NCBI RefSeq assembly: GCF_022012415.1
Contig: NZ_JAKLTR010000022.1
Span: forward strand, 36,006-100,005
DNA from: Terrimonas ginsenosidimutans
GTDB taxonomy: Bacteria > Bacteroidota > Bacteroidia > Chitinophagales > Chitinophagaceae
Length of the DNA: 64,000 nucleotides
Direction of reading: 5' to 3'
Positions within the stretch are counted from its first letter, which is position 1. The number at the start of each line of letters is the position of its first letter. Under the pieces are notes generated by a model, which worked only from the letters and a program-made list of their open reading frames with translations, was not told the DNA's origin and did no database searches. Of this stretch, positions 25,248-33,319 are shown piece by piece. The position numbers and the translations under genes were made by a program.

Positions 25248-26975
25248 ATGGACACTGCCATTCAGCAGAAAGTAGACACATGGTTGCAGGGAAATTTTGA
25301 CGCAGCCACGAAAGATGAGATCAGGAAATTACAGGCATCCAATTCAGGAGATCTGGCAGACTCGTTTTACCGCAACCTGGAGTTTGGTACAGGTGGTTTG
25401 CGGGGCATCATGGGCGTCGGTACCAACCGTATGAACAAATATACCGTTGGTATGGCCACACAGGGATATGCCAACTATCTGAAAGAATCGTTTCCGGGTG
25501 AAGAAGTGCGCGTGGCGATCGCGCATGACAGCCGTAACAATAGCCGCTTTTTTGCTGAAACTGTTGCTAATGTTTTTGCGGCAAACGGATTAAAGGTGTT
25601 CCTGTTTGAAAGCCTTCGCCCAACACCAGAACTGTCTTTTGCCATCCGCCATCTGAAATGTAAAGGCGGTGTGGTTTGTACGGCGTCGCATAACCCGAAA
25701 GAATACAATGGATATAAAGCTTATTGGGTTGATGGTGGTCAGCTTGTTCCGCCACACGACAAGAATGTGATCAAAGAAGTAGAAAAGATCGCTTCTGTTG
25801 ATGATGTAAAATGGAGCGGCGGTGAAAACAATATCACCCTGATCGGAAAAGAGCTCGATGAAGCGTATACTGAAATGGTTAAAGGGCTGAGCGTATATCC
25901 TGAAGTGATCGCGAAGCAACACGACCTTAAGATCGTGTACACTCCGATCCACGGCACAGGCATCAAGCTTGTTCCTGCTGTACTTAAAGCATTCGGGTTC
26001 ACCAATGTGAACATTGTAGACGAACAGGCCGAACCGGATGGAAATTTTCCTACCGTTGTTTATCCAAACCCGGAAGAGAAGGAAACCATGAGCATTGGTC
26101 TGCAAAAAGCAAAAGAACTGGATGCAGATATCCTTTTGGGAACCGATCCTGATGCAGACAGGGTAGGGATCGGCGTGAAAGATAATAATGGCAACTGGGT
26201 GCTGATGAACGGGAACCAGACTGCTGTGCTGGCATTCAACTATGTACTGGAAGCGCGCAAAACAAAAGGCATTGCGCAGCCGAATGATATGATCATCACG
26301 ACCATTGTTACAACAGGCATGGCGGATGGTTTGGCAAAAGGGAATAATGTCGCTTGTTATCGGGTATTGACCGGTTTTAAATGGATCGCTGAAATGATCC
26401 GTTTGAAAGAAGGAAAAGAAAACTACGTGATCGGTGGAGAAGAAAGTTTTGGCCTGATGATCGGTGATAAGATCCGCGATAAAGATGCGGTGAGTGCAGT
26501 GGCATTGCTTTGCGAAATGGCGGCATACGAAAAAGAAAAAGGAAGAACATTATTCCAGAAACTGGTTGATCTGTATGTTCAATATGGTTTTTATAAAGAG
26601 GACCTGATCTCTATCACTAAAAAAGGAATGGATGGCCAGCAACAAATTGCTGCGATGATGGAAAGCTATCGGGCCAATCCTCCGAAAGTGATCAACGGAT
26701 CTGATGTTGTTGAATTGCTGGATTATGAATTGCAGAAAGGCACCAATCTGCAAACCGGTAAGGAGTGGAAGATCGATCTGCCAAAATCAAACGTACTGCA
26801 GTTTATTACTGCGGATGGCAGTATTATTTCTGCCAGACCCAGCGGTACAGAGCCAAAGATCAAATTCTACTTCAGTGTGAAAGAAGAGCTGGCGAATGCG
26901 GCGGATTTTGATAAGGTGAACAAGCAGTTGGATGATAAGATCAAAGCGATCATAGGGGATATGAAGTTGGCATAA
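25248..26975 (+). CDS. Phosphoglucomutase/phosphomannomutase (alpha-D-phosphohexomutase)
   Basis: Alpha-D-phosphohexomutase interconverting hexose 1- and 6-phosphates, 575 residues in the four-domain layout. The phosphoserine loop is CTASHNPKEYNGYK with Ser147; the metal loop GTDPDADRVG is near residue 300; sugar binding GGEESFGL near 400; and the phosphate-binding RPSGTEPKIKFY near 528. The length and GTGGLRG start (residues 46-52) fit the long PgcA/PGM2-like group, which can act on glucose or mannose phosphates, ribose phosphates or nucleoside products. It is a single-gene unit followed by a 20-bp perfect terminator stem. Confidence 0.92.
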   Translation: MDTAIQQKVDTWLQGNFDAATKDEIRKLQASNSGDLADSFYRNLEFGTGGLRGIMGVGTNRMNKYTVGMATQGYANYLKESFPGEEVRVAIAHDSRNNSRFFAETVANVFAANGLKVFLFESLRPTPELSFAIRHLKCKGGVVCTASHNPKEYNGYKAYWVDGGQLVPPHDKNVIKEVEKIASVDDVKWSGGENNITLIGKELDEAYTEMVKGLSVYPEVIAKQHDLKIVYTPIHGTGIKLVPAVLKAFGFTNVNIVDEQAEPDGNFPTVVYPNPEEKETMSIGLQKAKELDADILLGTDPDADRVGIGVKDNNGNWVLMNGNQTAVLAFNYVLEARKTKGIAQPNDMIITTIVTTGMADGLAKGNNVACYRVLTGFKWIAEMIRLKEGKENYVIGGEESFGLMIGDKIRDKDAVSAVALLCEMAAYEKEKGRTLFQKLVDLYVQYGFYKEDLISITKKGMDGQQQIAAMMESYRANPPKVINGSDVVELLDYELQKGTNLQTGKEWKIDLPKSNVLQFITADGSIISARPSGTEPKIKFYFSVKEELANAADFDKVNKQLDDKIKAIIGDMKLA

Positions 26976-26993
26976 GGTTTTTTTGGAAATACT

Positions 26994-27037
26994 AAAGGCT
27001 GGAGATTTTTGCAAATGCAAAAATCTCCAGCCTTTTT
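26994..27037 (+). terminator. Strong terminator of the phosphohexomutase gene
   Basis: Perfect 20-bp stem (26994-27013 with 27016-27035) with a two-base nominal loop, followed by a T run. The stop codon is 19 bp upstream. Confidence 0.9.
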
Positions 27038-27060
27038 TTGTTGGGGCTCTGTTTACATTT

Positions 27061-27873
27061 TTTGCCGGGCGGGCAAGGGCGCTTTTTTTCGAGGGGTTGC
27101 CTCGAAGACTCCGTTTACTTTTTTTGCCTTGATGCAAAAAAAGTAACAAAAAAAAATCAAGGCTACGCGCAAATAGCCAGCCCCGCACTCGATGCGGGGG
27201 CTAAAAATTATGGGCTGCACCTGGCACTAAAATAAACTCGCCGGAAGAATGTTTTGGAATTGAGTGGCGTGCTGGCTCAGACAATATTTTAGCGCCCTCG
27301 CCTTCGGCTCGTCGGTTATGCCCATAATTTTTTTAACGCCATTTGCGCTATGCCGCCCCCTCTCAAAGCGGGCAGAAGGCCTTTAGAGGATTGTAACCTT
27401 ACGGTTCTAATAAGTTTTTCTGTTCTCTTATTATAAAACGTATCAATAGAAGAGTACCCTTTTCAAACTATGATACCGCAACTGATATACAACGAATCTT
27501 CCTCGCAACCGACTCCTCCTCTCTCAACGCCCCCGGCCTTGGAAAAAATGGCGTTAAGAAAATGGGAGGCTGGCACCGTCTGAGCCACACCGCAGGTGTG
27601 CGAAGGCGCCAAAAAACTGTCTGAGCCGGCACGCCAATCAATTCATCATACTCCTCCGGCGAGTTTTTTTTGGTGCAGGTGACATCCTCCCATTTTTAGC
27701 CATTTTTTCCCAGCCTTGATTTTTTTTTGTTACTTTTTTTGCATCAAGGCAAAAAAAGTAAACGGAGTCTTCGAGGCAACCCCTCGAAAAAAAGCGCCTT
27801 GCCCGCCCGGCAAAAATGCAAACAGAGTCTTCGCGGCAACCCTCAAAAAAGCGCCCTTGCCCGCCCGGCAAAC
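27061..27873. repeat. Large imperfect inverted-repeat element (about 0.8 kb)
   Basis: Outer arms 27061-27164 and 27714-27817 are near-identical complements (about 104 bp, one length difference), with words such as TTTGCCGGGCGGGCAAG, TCGAGGGGTTGCCTCGA and a TTACTTTTTTTGC/GCAAAAAAAGTAA palindrome. Weaker complementarity continues inward to about 27350 and 27540 (ACTCGCCGGA, GGCTCAGACA, TTAACGCC words). The right side has an extra partial copy of the arm end at 27824-27873. A further copy lies at 63916-64000. No transposase or credible gene is inside. Confidence 0.85.
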
Positions 27874-27887
27874 ATTACATAAAAAAA

Positions 27888-27918
27888 CTGCCAAACTTCC
27901 GGTGAAGAAACTTGGCAG
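27888..27918 (-). terminator. Terminator of pcm
   Basis: On the minus strand CTGCCAA pairs with TTGGCAG around an inner partial stem and is followed by TTTTTTT. It lies 27 bp past the pcm stop. Confidence 0.8.
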
Positions 27919-27945
27919 ACTAATATCTTGAAGCTTTTAAAAGCG

Positions 27946-28602
27946 CTATTGATTTTTTCCCCCCAGCATCGGCACGAAAGAAAAGTTGTCAAATACTTCT
28001 TCTTTCAAGGCGCCATTTTCCAGCTTGGTGAGCCGCATCATCCGCTGTACGTCGCCGGCACCAACGGGTATCACCATCATACCGCCAACTTTTAGCTGCT
28101 GGATCAGTTTCTCCGGGATCTCCGGCGCTGCGGCTGTAATGATGACACGATCAAACGGGCCATAAGTGGGCAAGCCCTGGTAGCCGTCACCGTAAAAGAA
28201 TTTAATGGAAGGGTATTTCTTCAGCAATGGGAACTCTTTATTCATATCAAAGAGTTTTTTCTGTCGCTCGATCGTGTATACCTGCACGCCCATTTCCGCA
28301 AGCACGACAGCCTGGTATGCGCTACCGGTACCAATTTCCAGTACTTTTTGAAAAGGCTGCAGTTCGAGCAGCTGTGTCTGATAAGCGACGGTGTAAGGCT
28401 GTGAAATAGTCTGTCCTTCACCGATGGGGAATGCCTTATCCGCATAGGCCTCTTCTCCAAAGGCGGAATCAAGAAAGAAATGCCGGGGGATCTTTCCGAT
28501 CACCTGCAATACTTTTTCATTGGTAATTCCTTTCGCTGCAACAATATCAACTAATTTTCTTCTTAATCCCTGGTAACGATATAGATCTTCTGTTGGCCTC
28601 AT
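27946..28602 (-). CDS. pcm: Protein-L-isoaspartate O-methyltransferase
   Basis: Repairs isoaspartyl residues in aged proteins by SAM-dependent methylation. Residues fit the family in order: GLRRKLVDIVAAKGI (11-25), IPRHFF, the substrate loop AFPIGEGQTISQPYTVA, SAM motif I LEIGTGSAYQ (about 89-98, with Ala for the usual Gly), and post-motif FDRVIITAAAPEIPE. The ATG at 28602 is chosen (218 aa); the frame extends upstream to 28740, but only through the lpdA terminator. Located between the large inverted element and lpdA; its own terminator follows. Confidence 0.93.
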   Translation of the reverse strand: MRPTEDLYRYQGLRRKLVDIVAAKGITNEKVLQVIGKIPRHFFLDSAFGEEAYADKAFPIGEGQTISQPYTVAYQTQLLELQPFQKVLEIGTGSAYQAVVLAEMGVQVYTIERQKKLFDMNKEFPLLKKYPSIKFFYGDGYQGLPTYGPFDRVIITAAAPEIPEKLIQQLKVGGMMVIPVGAGDVQRMMRLTKLENGALKEEVFDNFSFVPMLGGKNQ

Positions 28603-28707
28603 AAAGCTAAGAGTAAAAGGAGGGTAATGAGTAAAAGAGTTCTGGTTTATAAATATTTGATAGATCCTGTTGCTTTTGTAAAGATACAGGAGATGTGCAG
28701 TACTAAG

Positions 28708-28732
28708 AAAGGCTGCGAATATCGCAGCCTTT
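28708..28732. terminator. Hairpin between lpdA and pcm
   Basis: Arms AAAGGCTGCGA and exact complement (11 bp), 3-base loop, 61 bp past the lpdA stop on the minus strand. The T tract is short, so it may work in both directions modestly. Confidence 0.7.
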
Positions 28733-28792
28733 TCATTCATAAAAAAGATTTTTCTATAACCTCTTTTCTTCCTTCGCCTCTTTCTCTTTTAG

Positions 28793-30196
28793 TTAGAGGT
28801 GGATCGCTTCGCCATACGCAACCTCGATCGCGTCTTTAACGCTTTCGCTGATGGTTGGGTGAGGGTGAATGCTATTGAGTACTTCGTGATGCGTTGTTTC
28901 GAGTTTGCGCGCGGTAACAGTTTGTGCAATGATCTCAGTGACGTTGTAACCGATCGCATGTGTCCCTAACCATTCGCCGTATTTAGCGTCGAAGATCACT
29001 TTTATAAATCCTTCAGCATGGCCGGCAGCAGATGCCTTACCAGATGCGCTGAGCGGGAATTTGCCAACTTTGATCTCGTAGCCGGCATCCTTCGCCTGCT
29101 TTTCTGTATAACCAACAGACGCGATCTCCGGATAGCAATACGTACAACCCGGTACGTTATTGTAATCAAGTGCTTCGGGTTGGTGGTTGTATTTTTTCTC
29201 TCCGTGAGCGATCGCTTCTACGCAGATGATACCTTCTTTAGATGCAACGTGTGCCAAAGCCTGGCCAGGTACACAGTCACCGATCGCATATACGCCAGGA
29301 ACACTGGTCTGGTAATTCTTATCGACAGTGATGCGGCCTTTATCAGTTTTGATACCGAGTTCTTCGAGACCGATGCCTTCAATGTTTGCAACAACGCCTA
29401 CAGCGCTTAGTACAACATCCGCTTCGACGGTAATTTCACCGTTTGCAGTTTTTACTTTTGCTTTTACGCCGTTACCGGATGTATCAACAGAAGTAACTTC
29501 ACTGTTGGTGAGGATCTCGATACCTTGTTTTTTGAAATTTTTCTCGAGTTCTTTAGAGATGTCTTCGTCTTCAACAGGCACCACGCGCGGAAGGAATTCA
29601 ACGATGGTAACTTTTGTACCGATGCTGTTGTAGAAATAACCGAACTCAACACCGATCGCGCCGCTACCGACAACGATCATGCTTTTGGGTTGAGTGGCGA
29701 GAGACATACCTTCGCGGTAGCCGATGATCTTCTTGCCATCCTGTTTCAGTGCTGGAAGTTCGCGGCTGCGGCCTCCTGTAGCGATGATGATATATTTTGA
29801 TTCAACGGTTGTTTTCTTTCCGTCTTTATCTGTCACTTCAATTTTGCCTTTTGCGACGAGTTTACCGAAGCCCATTACCACGTCGATCTTGTTCTTCTTC
29901 ATCAGGAACTGAACGCCCTTGCTCATCTTGTCTGCCACACCACGGCTGCGTTTGATGATCGCGTCGAATTTTGGTGTTCCTGTAGCTTCGATACCATAAG
30001 CTTCCGCATGTTTGATATCGTTAGCAACCTGAGCGCTTTTCAGCAAAGCTTTGGTAGGAATACAACCCCAGTTAAGGCAGATGCCTCCGAGGCTTTCTTT
30101 TTCAATGATCGCTACCTTAAATCCTAACTGGGAAGCCCGGATAGCCGCCACGTAACCGCCTGGACCACTACCGAGAACAACTACATCGTATGCCAT
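28793..30196 (-). CDS. lpdA: Dihydrolipoyl dehydrogenase (E3)
   Basis: FAD-dependent disulfide oxidoreductase that reoxidises dihydrolipoamide in pyruvate, 2-oxoglutarate and glycine-cleavage complexes. FAD motif GSGPGGYVAAIRA (9-21), redox disulfide GGICLNWGCIPTK (Cys40, Cys45), NAD motif VVGSGAIGVEFG near 179-190, FAD motif YAIGDCVPG near 310, and the active HPHPTISE near 446. 467 residues is standard. A promoter-like TTTG-20 bp-TAACTTCG is seen upstream on the minus strand. No E1/E2 genes nearby, which suggests a shared E3. A hairpin follows. Confidence 0.96.
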   Translation of the reverse strand: MAYDVVVLGSGPGGYVAAIRASQLGFKVAIIEKESLGGICLNWGCIPTKALLKSAQVANDIKHAEAYGIEATGTPKFDAIIKRSRGVADKMSKGVQFLMKKNKIDVVMGFGKLVAKGKIEVTDKDGKKTTVESKYIIIATGGRSRELPALKQDGKKIIGYREGMSLATQPKSMIVVGSGAIGVEFGYFYNSIGTKVTIVEFLPRVVPVEDEDISKELEKNFKKQGIEILTNSEVTSVDTSGNGVKAKVKTANGEITVEADVVLSAVGVVANIEGIGLEELGIKTDKGRITVDKNYQTSVPGVYAIGDCVPGQALAHVASKEGIICVEAIAHGEKKYNHQPEALDYNNVPGCTYCYPEIASVGYTEKQAKDAGYEIKVGKFPLSASGKASAAGHAEGFIKVIFDAKYGEWLGTHAIGYNVTEIIAQTVTARKLETTHHEVLNSIHPHPTISESVKDAIEVAYGEAIHL

Positions 30197-30258
30197 AATT
30201 CTTAATTATTTTTAATGAATGCATTTTCAGCTTTTGGCGTCTGTGCATAAATGATGCG

Positions 30259-30290
30259 CGAAGTTATTTGAAAACGGGCAATTACGCAAA
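30259..30290 (-). promoter_or_regulatory. Putative lpdA promoter
   Basis: Minus strand: TTTG (30290-30287), a 20-bp spacer, then TAACTTCG (30266-30259), a 7/8 match to TAnnTTTG. Both boxes have Bacteroidota sigma-A spacing; the leader would be about 55 bases. Confidence 0.4.
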
Positions 30291-30298
30291 CCAAGCTT

Positions 30299-30409
30299 CG
30301 ATGGCCGATGGTCGATGGCAGATGGCCGAAAATCACTCTTTTGGAAGGCAAATCGCTCGGCTGATGAGAATGTCACTATGGATTCGACCATCGGTCATCA
30401 GCCATCGGC
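30299..30409. repeat. Imperfect inverted repeat with GATGGCCGATGG words
   Basis: Left 30299-30330 (CGATGGCCGATGGTCGATGG) and right 30384-30409 are imperfect complements; the right arm abuts the fabF stop codon. The words match those of 3607-3699. Confidence 0.65.
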
Positions 30410-31654
30410 TCACGGGGCGTACTTCTTAAAGATCGTCGTGGCAATATGACCACCAAAGCCAAACGTATTATTCATTGCATAGTTCACTTCTTTTTCTACA
30501 GCTTTTCCGAGTGTCAGGTCGAAAATATCTTTGAATGCGGGATCCGGATTCTGCACGTTAATGGTTGGTGGGATCTTGTTTTCCTGTACTGCTTTTACAG
30601 AAGCGATCGATTCGACAGCTCCGGCTGCACCAAGAAGGTGGCCTGTCATCGACTTTGTAGCGCTGATATGTAGCTTGCTGTTTTCTCCAAATACCCGTTT
30701 GGAAGCGATCAACTCGCTGGCGTCGCCAACTGAAGTGGAGGTGGCGTGCGCATTCAGGTAGTCGATATCTGATGGCTGCAATCCTGCATCTTCAAGGGCG
30801 GCCAGCATTCCCAGGTAAGCACCTTCACCTTCGGGATGGGTATTGGTCAGATGGTATGCATCCGCGGCCATTCCACCGCCAACGATCTCGGCGAGGATCG
30901 GCGCATTCCGTTGCAATGCATGATCCAGGCTCTCCAGAATCAGGGCACCAGCACCTTCACCCATTACAAAACCGTCCCTGTCTGTATCAAACGGCCTTGA
31001 TGCGGTGGCCGGAGAGTCGTTCCTGGTGGAGAGGGCCTTTGCTGCATTAAACCCACCAACAGAGCTTTCATTGATCGGGGCTTCCGAGCCACCCGTAATG
31101 ATCATATCCGCTTTATTCCAACGGATATAATTCATTGCATCAATGATCGCCGTGTTTGATGTGGCGCAGGCAGACATCGTGGTGAAATTTACTCCCCGGA
31201 GTCCATACCGGATCGAGATGACCCCAGACGCGATATCCGCGATCATTTTAGGAATAAAAAACGGACTGAACCGGGGGGTACCATCACCAAGTGCGAATTC
31301 AGTCACCTGTTGCTGGAAAGTATTGATGCCTCCGTTGCCAGAGCCCCAGATCACACCGATCCTGTTCCTATTCAGCTGCTCAAAATCGATTGCCGCATTG
31401 ATGCGCGCTTCCTCCACTGCAATGAGCGCATATTGCGTAAATGGGTCATAACGGCGTGCCTCGGATTTTTCTATAAAATTGAGTGCATTGAAATCCTTTA
31501 ATTCGCAGGCGAATTTTGTTTTGAACTTCGTAGTATCAAAATATGTAATGGGAGCAGCTCCGCTGACACCTTTCAGCAAGGCGTTCCAGAAATCATTGCT
31601 CGTATTACCAAGCGGGGTGAGCGCACCAGTGCCGGTAACGACTACTCGTTTCAT
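30410..31654 (-). CDS. fabF: Beta-ketoacyl-ACP synthase II-type enzyme
   Basis: Condensing enzyme of fatty acid elongation. Catalytic triad: Cys163 in TMSACATSN, His303 in NAHATSTS and His339 in SMTGHLLGAAGA. The FabF/FabB opening RVVVTGTGALTPLGN is intact and the end reads FGFGGHIATTIF. Length 414 fits FabF. There is no acpP upstream and no rnc downstream, unlike the usual acpP-fabF arrangement, so this may be a paralogue serving another acyl pathway; the window gives no acyl carrier to test that. It is preceded on the same strand by the SDR/TetR pair but separated by a repeat. Confidence 0.9.
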   Translation of the reverse strand: MKRVVVTGTGALTPLGNTSNDFWNALLKGVSGAAPITYFDTTKFKTKFACELKDFNALNFIEKSEARRYDPFTQYALIAVEEARINAAIDFEQLNRNRIGVIWGSGNGGINTFQQQVTEFALGDGTPRFSPFFIPKMIADIASGVISIRYGLRGVNFTTMSACATSNTAIIDAMNYIRWNKADMIITGGSEAPINESSVGGFNAAKALSTRNDSPATASRPFDTDRDGFVMGEGAGALILESLDHALQRNAPILAEIVGGGMAADAYHLTNTHPEGEGAYLGMLAALEDAGLQPSDIDYLNAHATSTSVGDASELIASKRVFGENSKLHISATKSMTGHLLGAAGAVESIASVKAVQENKIPPTINVQNPDPAFKDIFDLTLGKAVEKEVNYAMNNTFGFGGHIATTIFKKYAP

Positions 31655-31659
31655 ATAGG

Positions 31660-31745
31660 TTAAAAGTTTGAATGTTTGAGCGTTTAATACTAAACGCTTG
31701 AGAGGTTTGAAAGGTTTTACAGGTTTGAAGGTTCAACCGTTTGAA
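31660..31745. repeat. TTTGAAAGG-word intergenic repeat with a small hairpin
   Basis: Spacer between fabF and the SDR gene made of AGTTTGAA, GTTTGAGCG and AGGTTTGAAAGG words, with an internal hairpin GCGTTTA/TAAACGC at 31680-31697. Same lexicon as 21703 and 44173. Confidence 0.5.
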
Positions 31746-31748
31746 CAG

Positions 31749-32489
31749 TTATTCAGGAAGGTTGTTGAGGTGCCTGAGCGCTGTTTCGGGTGATTGAAGA
31801 AAAAGCTGACGGAATGCCGCAGTGACGCCGATGTGGATCTCATAGATATTGTTGGCGATACCAGTGACTATTTCGGAGGCTACGTCTGCAGGTTGCATTT
31901 TTGAGCCGGAGAGTTCTTTCGCAAATTCAGTATCTACCAGGGGTGGCATTACTTCAAAAACTTTCACGTTTGTGGAGCTTAACGCAACGCGCAGGGATTG
32001 GGTATAGGAGTGAAGCGCAGCTTTTGTTGCACTGTATGTTGGGATACGAAGCCCTGGCACCATCGAAACGATGGAGGTAATATTCACAATGGCGGCATGC
32101 GGCTGTTTCTCAAGAAGAGGCCATAGCTTTTCGGTCAGACGGATGACAGATAATACATTCGTATTGAACTCATCAGCTGCTTTACTGTAAGCATCTGCAC
32201 TGGCTGAAAGAGTGTACGCCACCGCATGTGCGGCATTATTGAATAATATGTTCAGATCGGGGAATTCCCGGTGTATACGCTCAACGAGTGAATCAACAGC
32301 TGCTGCATCAGTAATGTCTGCGACGATGGCAGTAGCGCCAGGGATCTGTGCCGCAGCCTTCTCCAGTTTTTCTTTGTTTCTTCCCGTAATGATCACGCGG
32401 TTACCCTGAGCGGCGAGTAAAGCTGCGGTCTGAAATCCGATTCCTGAACCACCACCGGTGATCAGGACTGTGTTATTTGTTGTGTTCAT
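31749..32489 (-). CDS. SDR-family oxidoreductase (DltE-like), TetR-regulated
   Basis: Classical short-chain dehydrogenase of 246 residues: TGGGSGIG cofactor motif (11-18) with TGRNKEKL pointing to NADP, NNAAHAVA at strand 4, catalytic Ser in VNITSIVSM and YSATK Tyr/Lys pair near 155-159. Resembles the DltE-like oxidoreductases of Bacteroidota. The substrate is unknown. An 18-bp perfect palindrome, the probable TetR operator, lies 20 bp before the ATG, and the TetR gene is immediately upstream, so it is probably the repressor's target and ligand-induced. Confidence 0.9.
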   Translation of the reverse strand: MNTTNNTVLITGGGSGIGFQTAALLAAQGNRVIITGRNKEKLEKAAAQIPGATAIVADITDAAAVDSLVERIHREFPDLNILFNNAAHAVAYTLSASADAYSKAADEFNTNVLSVIRLTEKLWPLLEKQPHAAIVNITSIVSMVPGLRIPTYSATKAALHSYTQSLRVALSSTNVKVFEVMPPLVDTEFAKELSGSKMQPADVASEIVTGIANNIYEIHIGVTAAFRQLFLQSPETALRHLNNLPE

Positions 32490-32507
32490 TGTACTTGTTT
32501 TTATAAT

Positions 32508-32527
32508 AATATACCGATCGGTATATT
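32508..32527. promoter_or_regulatory. TetR-type operator upstream of the SDR gene
   Basis: Perfect palindrome AATATACCGATCGGTATATT between the TetR stop and the SDR ATG. Its half-site ATATACCG recurs in the operator upstream of the tetR gene. Confidence 0.8.
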
Positions 32528-32542
32528 TATGGTTAAAAAAAT

Positions 32543-33142
32543 TTACTTCTTTAATTCTCCAATGATCAGATCATCGATCTTCTCCAGGCTGTTATTCAGA
32601 AGGGAACTATCATCCATTGCTTTTGCGAGCAGGATGCCGCCTTCTATGAGTGCGATGAATACAGCGGCGTATTTGTCAGCATCAGCTTTTTCGATAATAC
32701 GGTTTTGCTTTTTACCCTCTTCGATGGTTTGTGCTATCACTTTTCTCCATCCCCGGTACGTCGCTTTTACCTTGGTTTTAAGAGCAGGGAAATTATCATC
32801 AGCTTCAACGGCCGCGTTCATGACAGGGCAACCTCCCCGCAATGATACGCTTCGGAATTCCTGGCGGTAAAAAGCGGTCATTGCCAGTAACTTTTCAATT
32901 GCATCGCTAACGGAAGCCATGGCGGCACTCTGCCCTTTGAGAAGGATCGAATGATTGTAATCATATACGGCAAGGGCCAGTTCATCTTTATTCTCAAAAT
33001 TGCCGTAGATCGCGCCTTTGGTCAGACCTGTTGCGGCAGTTACATCGCTCAGCGAAGTATCTGCATACCCTTTCTTGTTGAAGAAGGGAGCGGCTTTTTC
33101 GATGATGAGTTGTCTTGTATTTTCCGATTTACTGACTGACAT
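32543..33142 (-). CDS. TetR/AcrR-family repressor
   Basis: A 199-residue regulator with an N-terminal TetR helix-turn-helix (RQLIIEKAAPFFNKKGYADTSL, VTAATGLTKGAIYGNFENKDEL, residues 11-57 by range) and a C-terminal ligand domain of the TetR_C (YcfQ/ComR-like) kind, including GGCPVMNAAVEADD. The start is the ATG at 33142; the frame extends 16 codons to a TTG inside the operator, which is unlikely. It probably represses itself and the downstream SDR gene through two copies of ATATACCG-NN-CGGTATAT. The inducer is likely a small reactive or aromatic compound (inference). Confidence 0.92.
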   Translation of the reverse strand: MSVSKSENTRQLIIEKAAPFFNKKGYADTSLSDVTAATGLTKGAIYGNFENKDELALAVYDYNHSILLKGQSAAMASVSDAIEKLLAMTAFYRQEFRSVSLRGGCPVMNAAVEADDNFPALKTKVKATYRGWRKVIAQTIEEGKKQNRIIEKADADKYAAVFIALIEGGILLAKAMDDSSLLNNSLEKIDDLIIGELKK

Positions 33143-33163
33143 ATTATTAAATGACGATGTAAA

Positions 33164-33183
33164 AATATACCGTTCGGTATATT
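33164..33183. promoter_or_regulatory. TetR-type operator upstream of its own gene
   Basis: AATATACCGTTCGGTATATT, identical half-sites to 32508-32527 with a TT centre, 21 bp upstream of the tetR ATG. Supports autorepression. Confidence 0.8.
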
Positions 33184-33319
33184 CTGCCAAGTTTTGGCGC
33201 TGATTTTAACATCATGTAAAATCCTCCGGGATATTTCAGTTCAACACCCAAAATTGACCGTTGGACCGTTTGCGGGCGTCAATCCGTGCTTTTTTTGGTA
33301 GTTTAGCTTTTTCAACTGC

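Larger units (their letters stand above)
26976..27945. other. 970-bp gene-free interval
   Basis: Apart from the terminators at both ends and the inverted element, the central 27370-27530 is unique AT-rich sequence without frame or repeat. Apparent short frames are translations of the repeat arms and recur in both orientations, so I do not call genes here. Confidence 0.7.

Noticed and set aside
27038..27235. Frame containing PGGQGRFFSRGCLEDSVYFF
   Set aside because: Same repeat-derived sequence; no start context and no conserved domain.
27638..27871. Frame on the minus strand encoding a KKVTKKNQG-type peptide
   Set aside because: It is a translation of the repeat arms; the same peptide occurs at 27038-27235 in the opposite arm. 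I know this type of peptide as a frequent false gene in Bacteroidota intergenic repeats.
28603..28740. N-terminal extension of pcm
   Set aside because: The extension includes the hairpin at 28708-28732; family similarity begins at the ATG at 28602.
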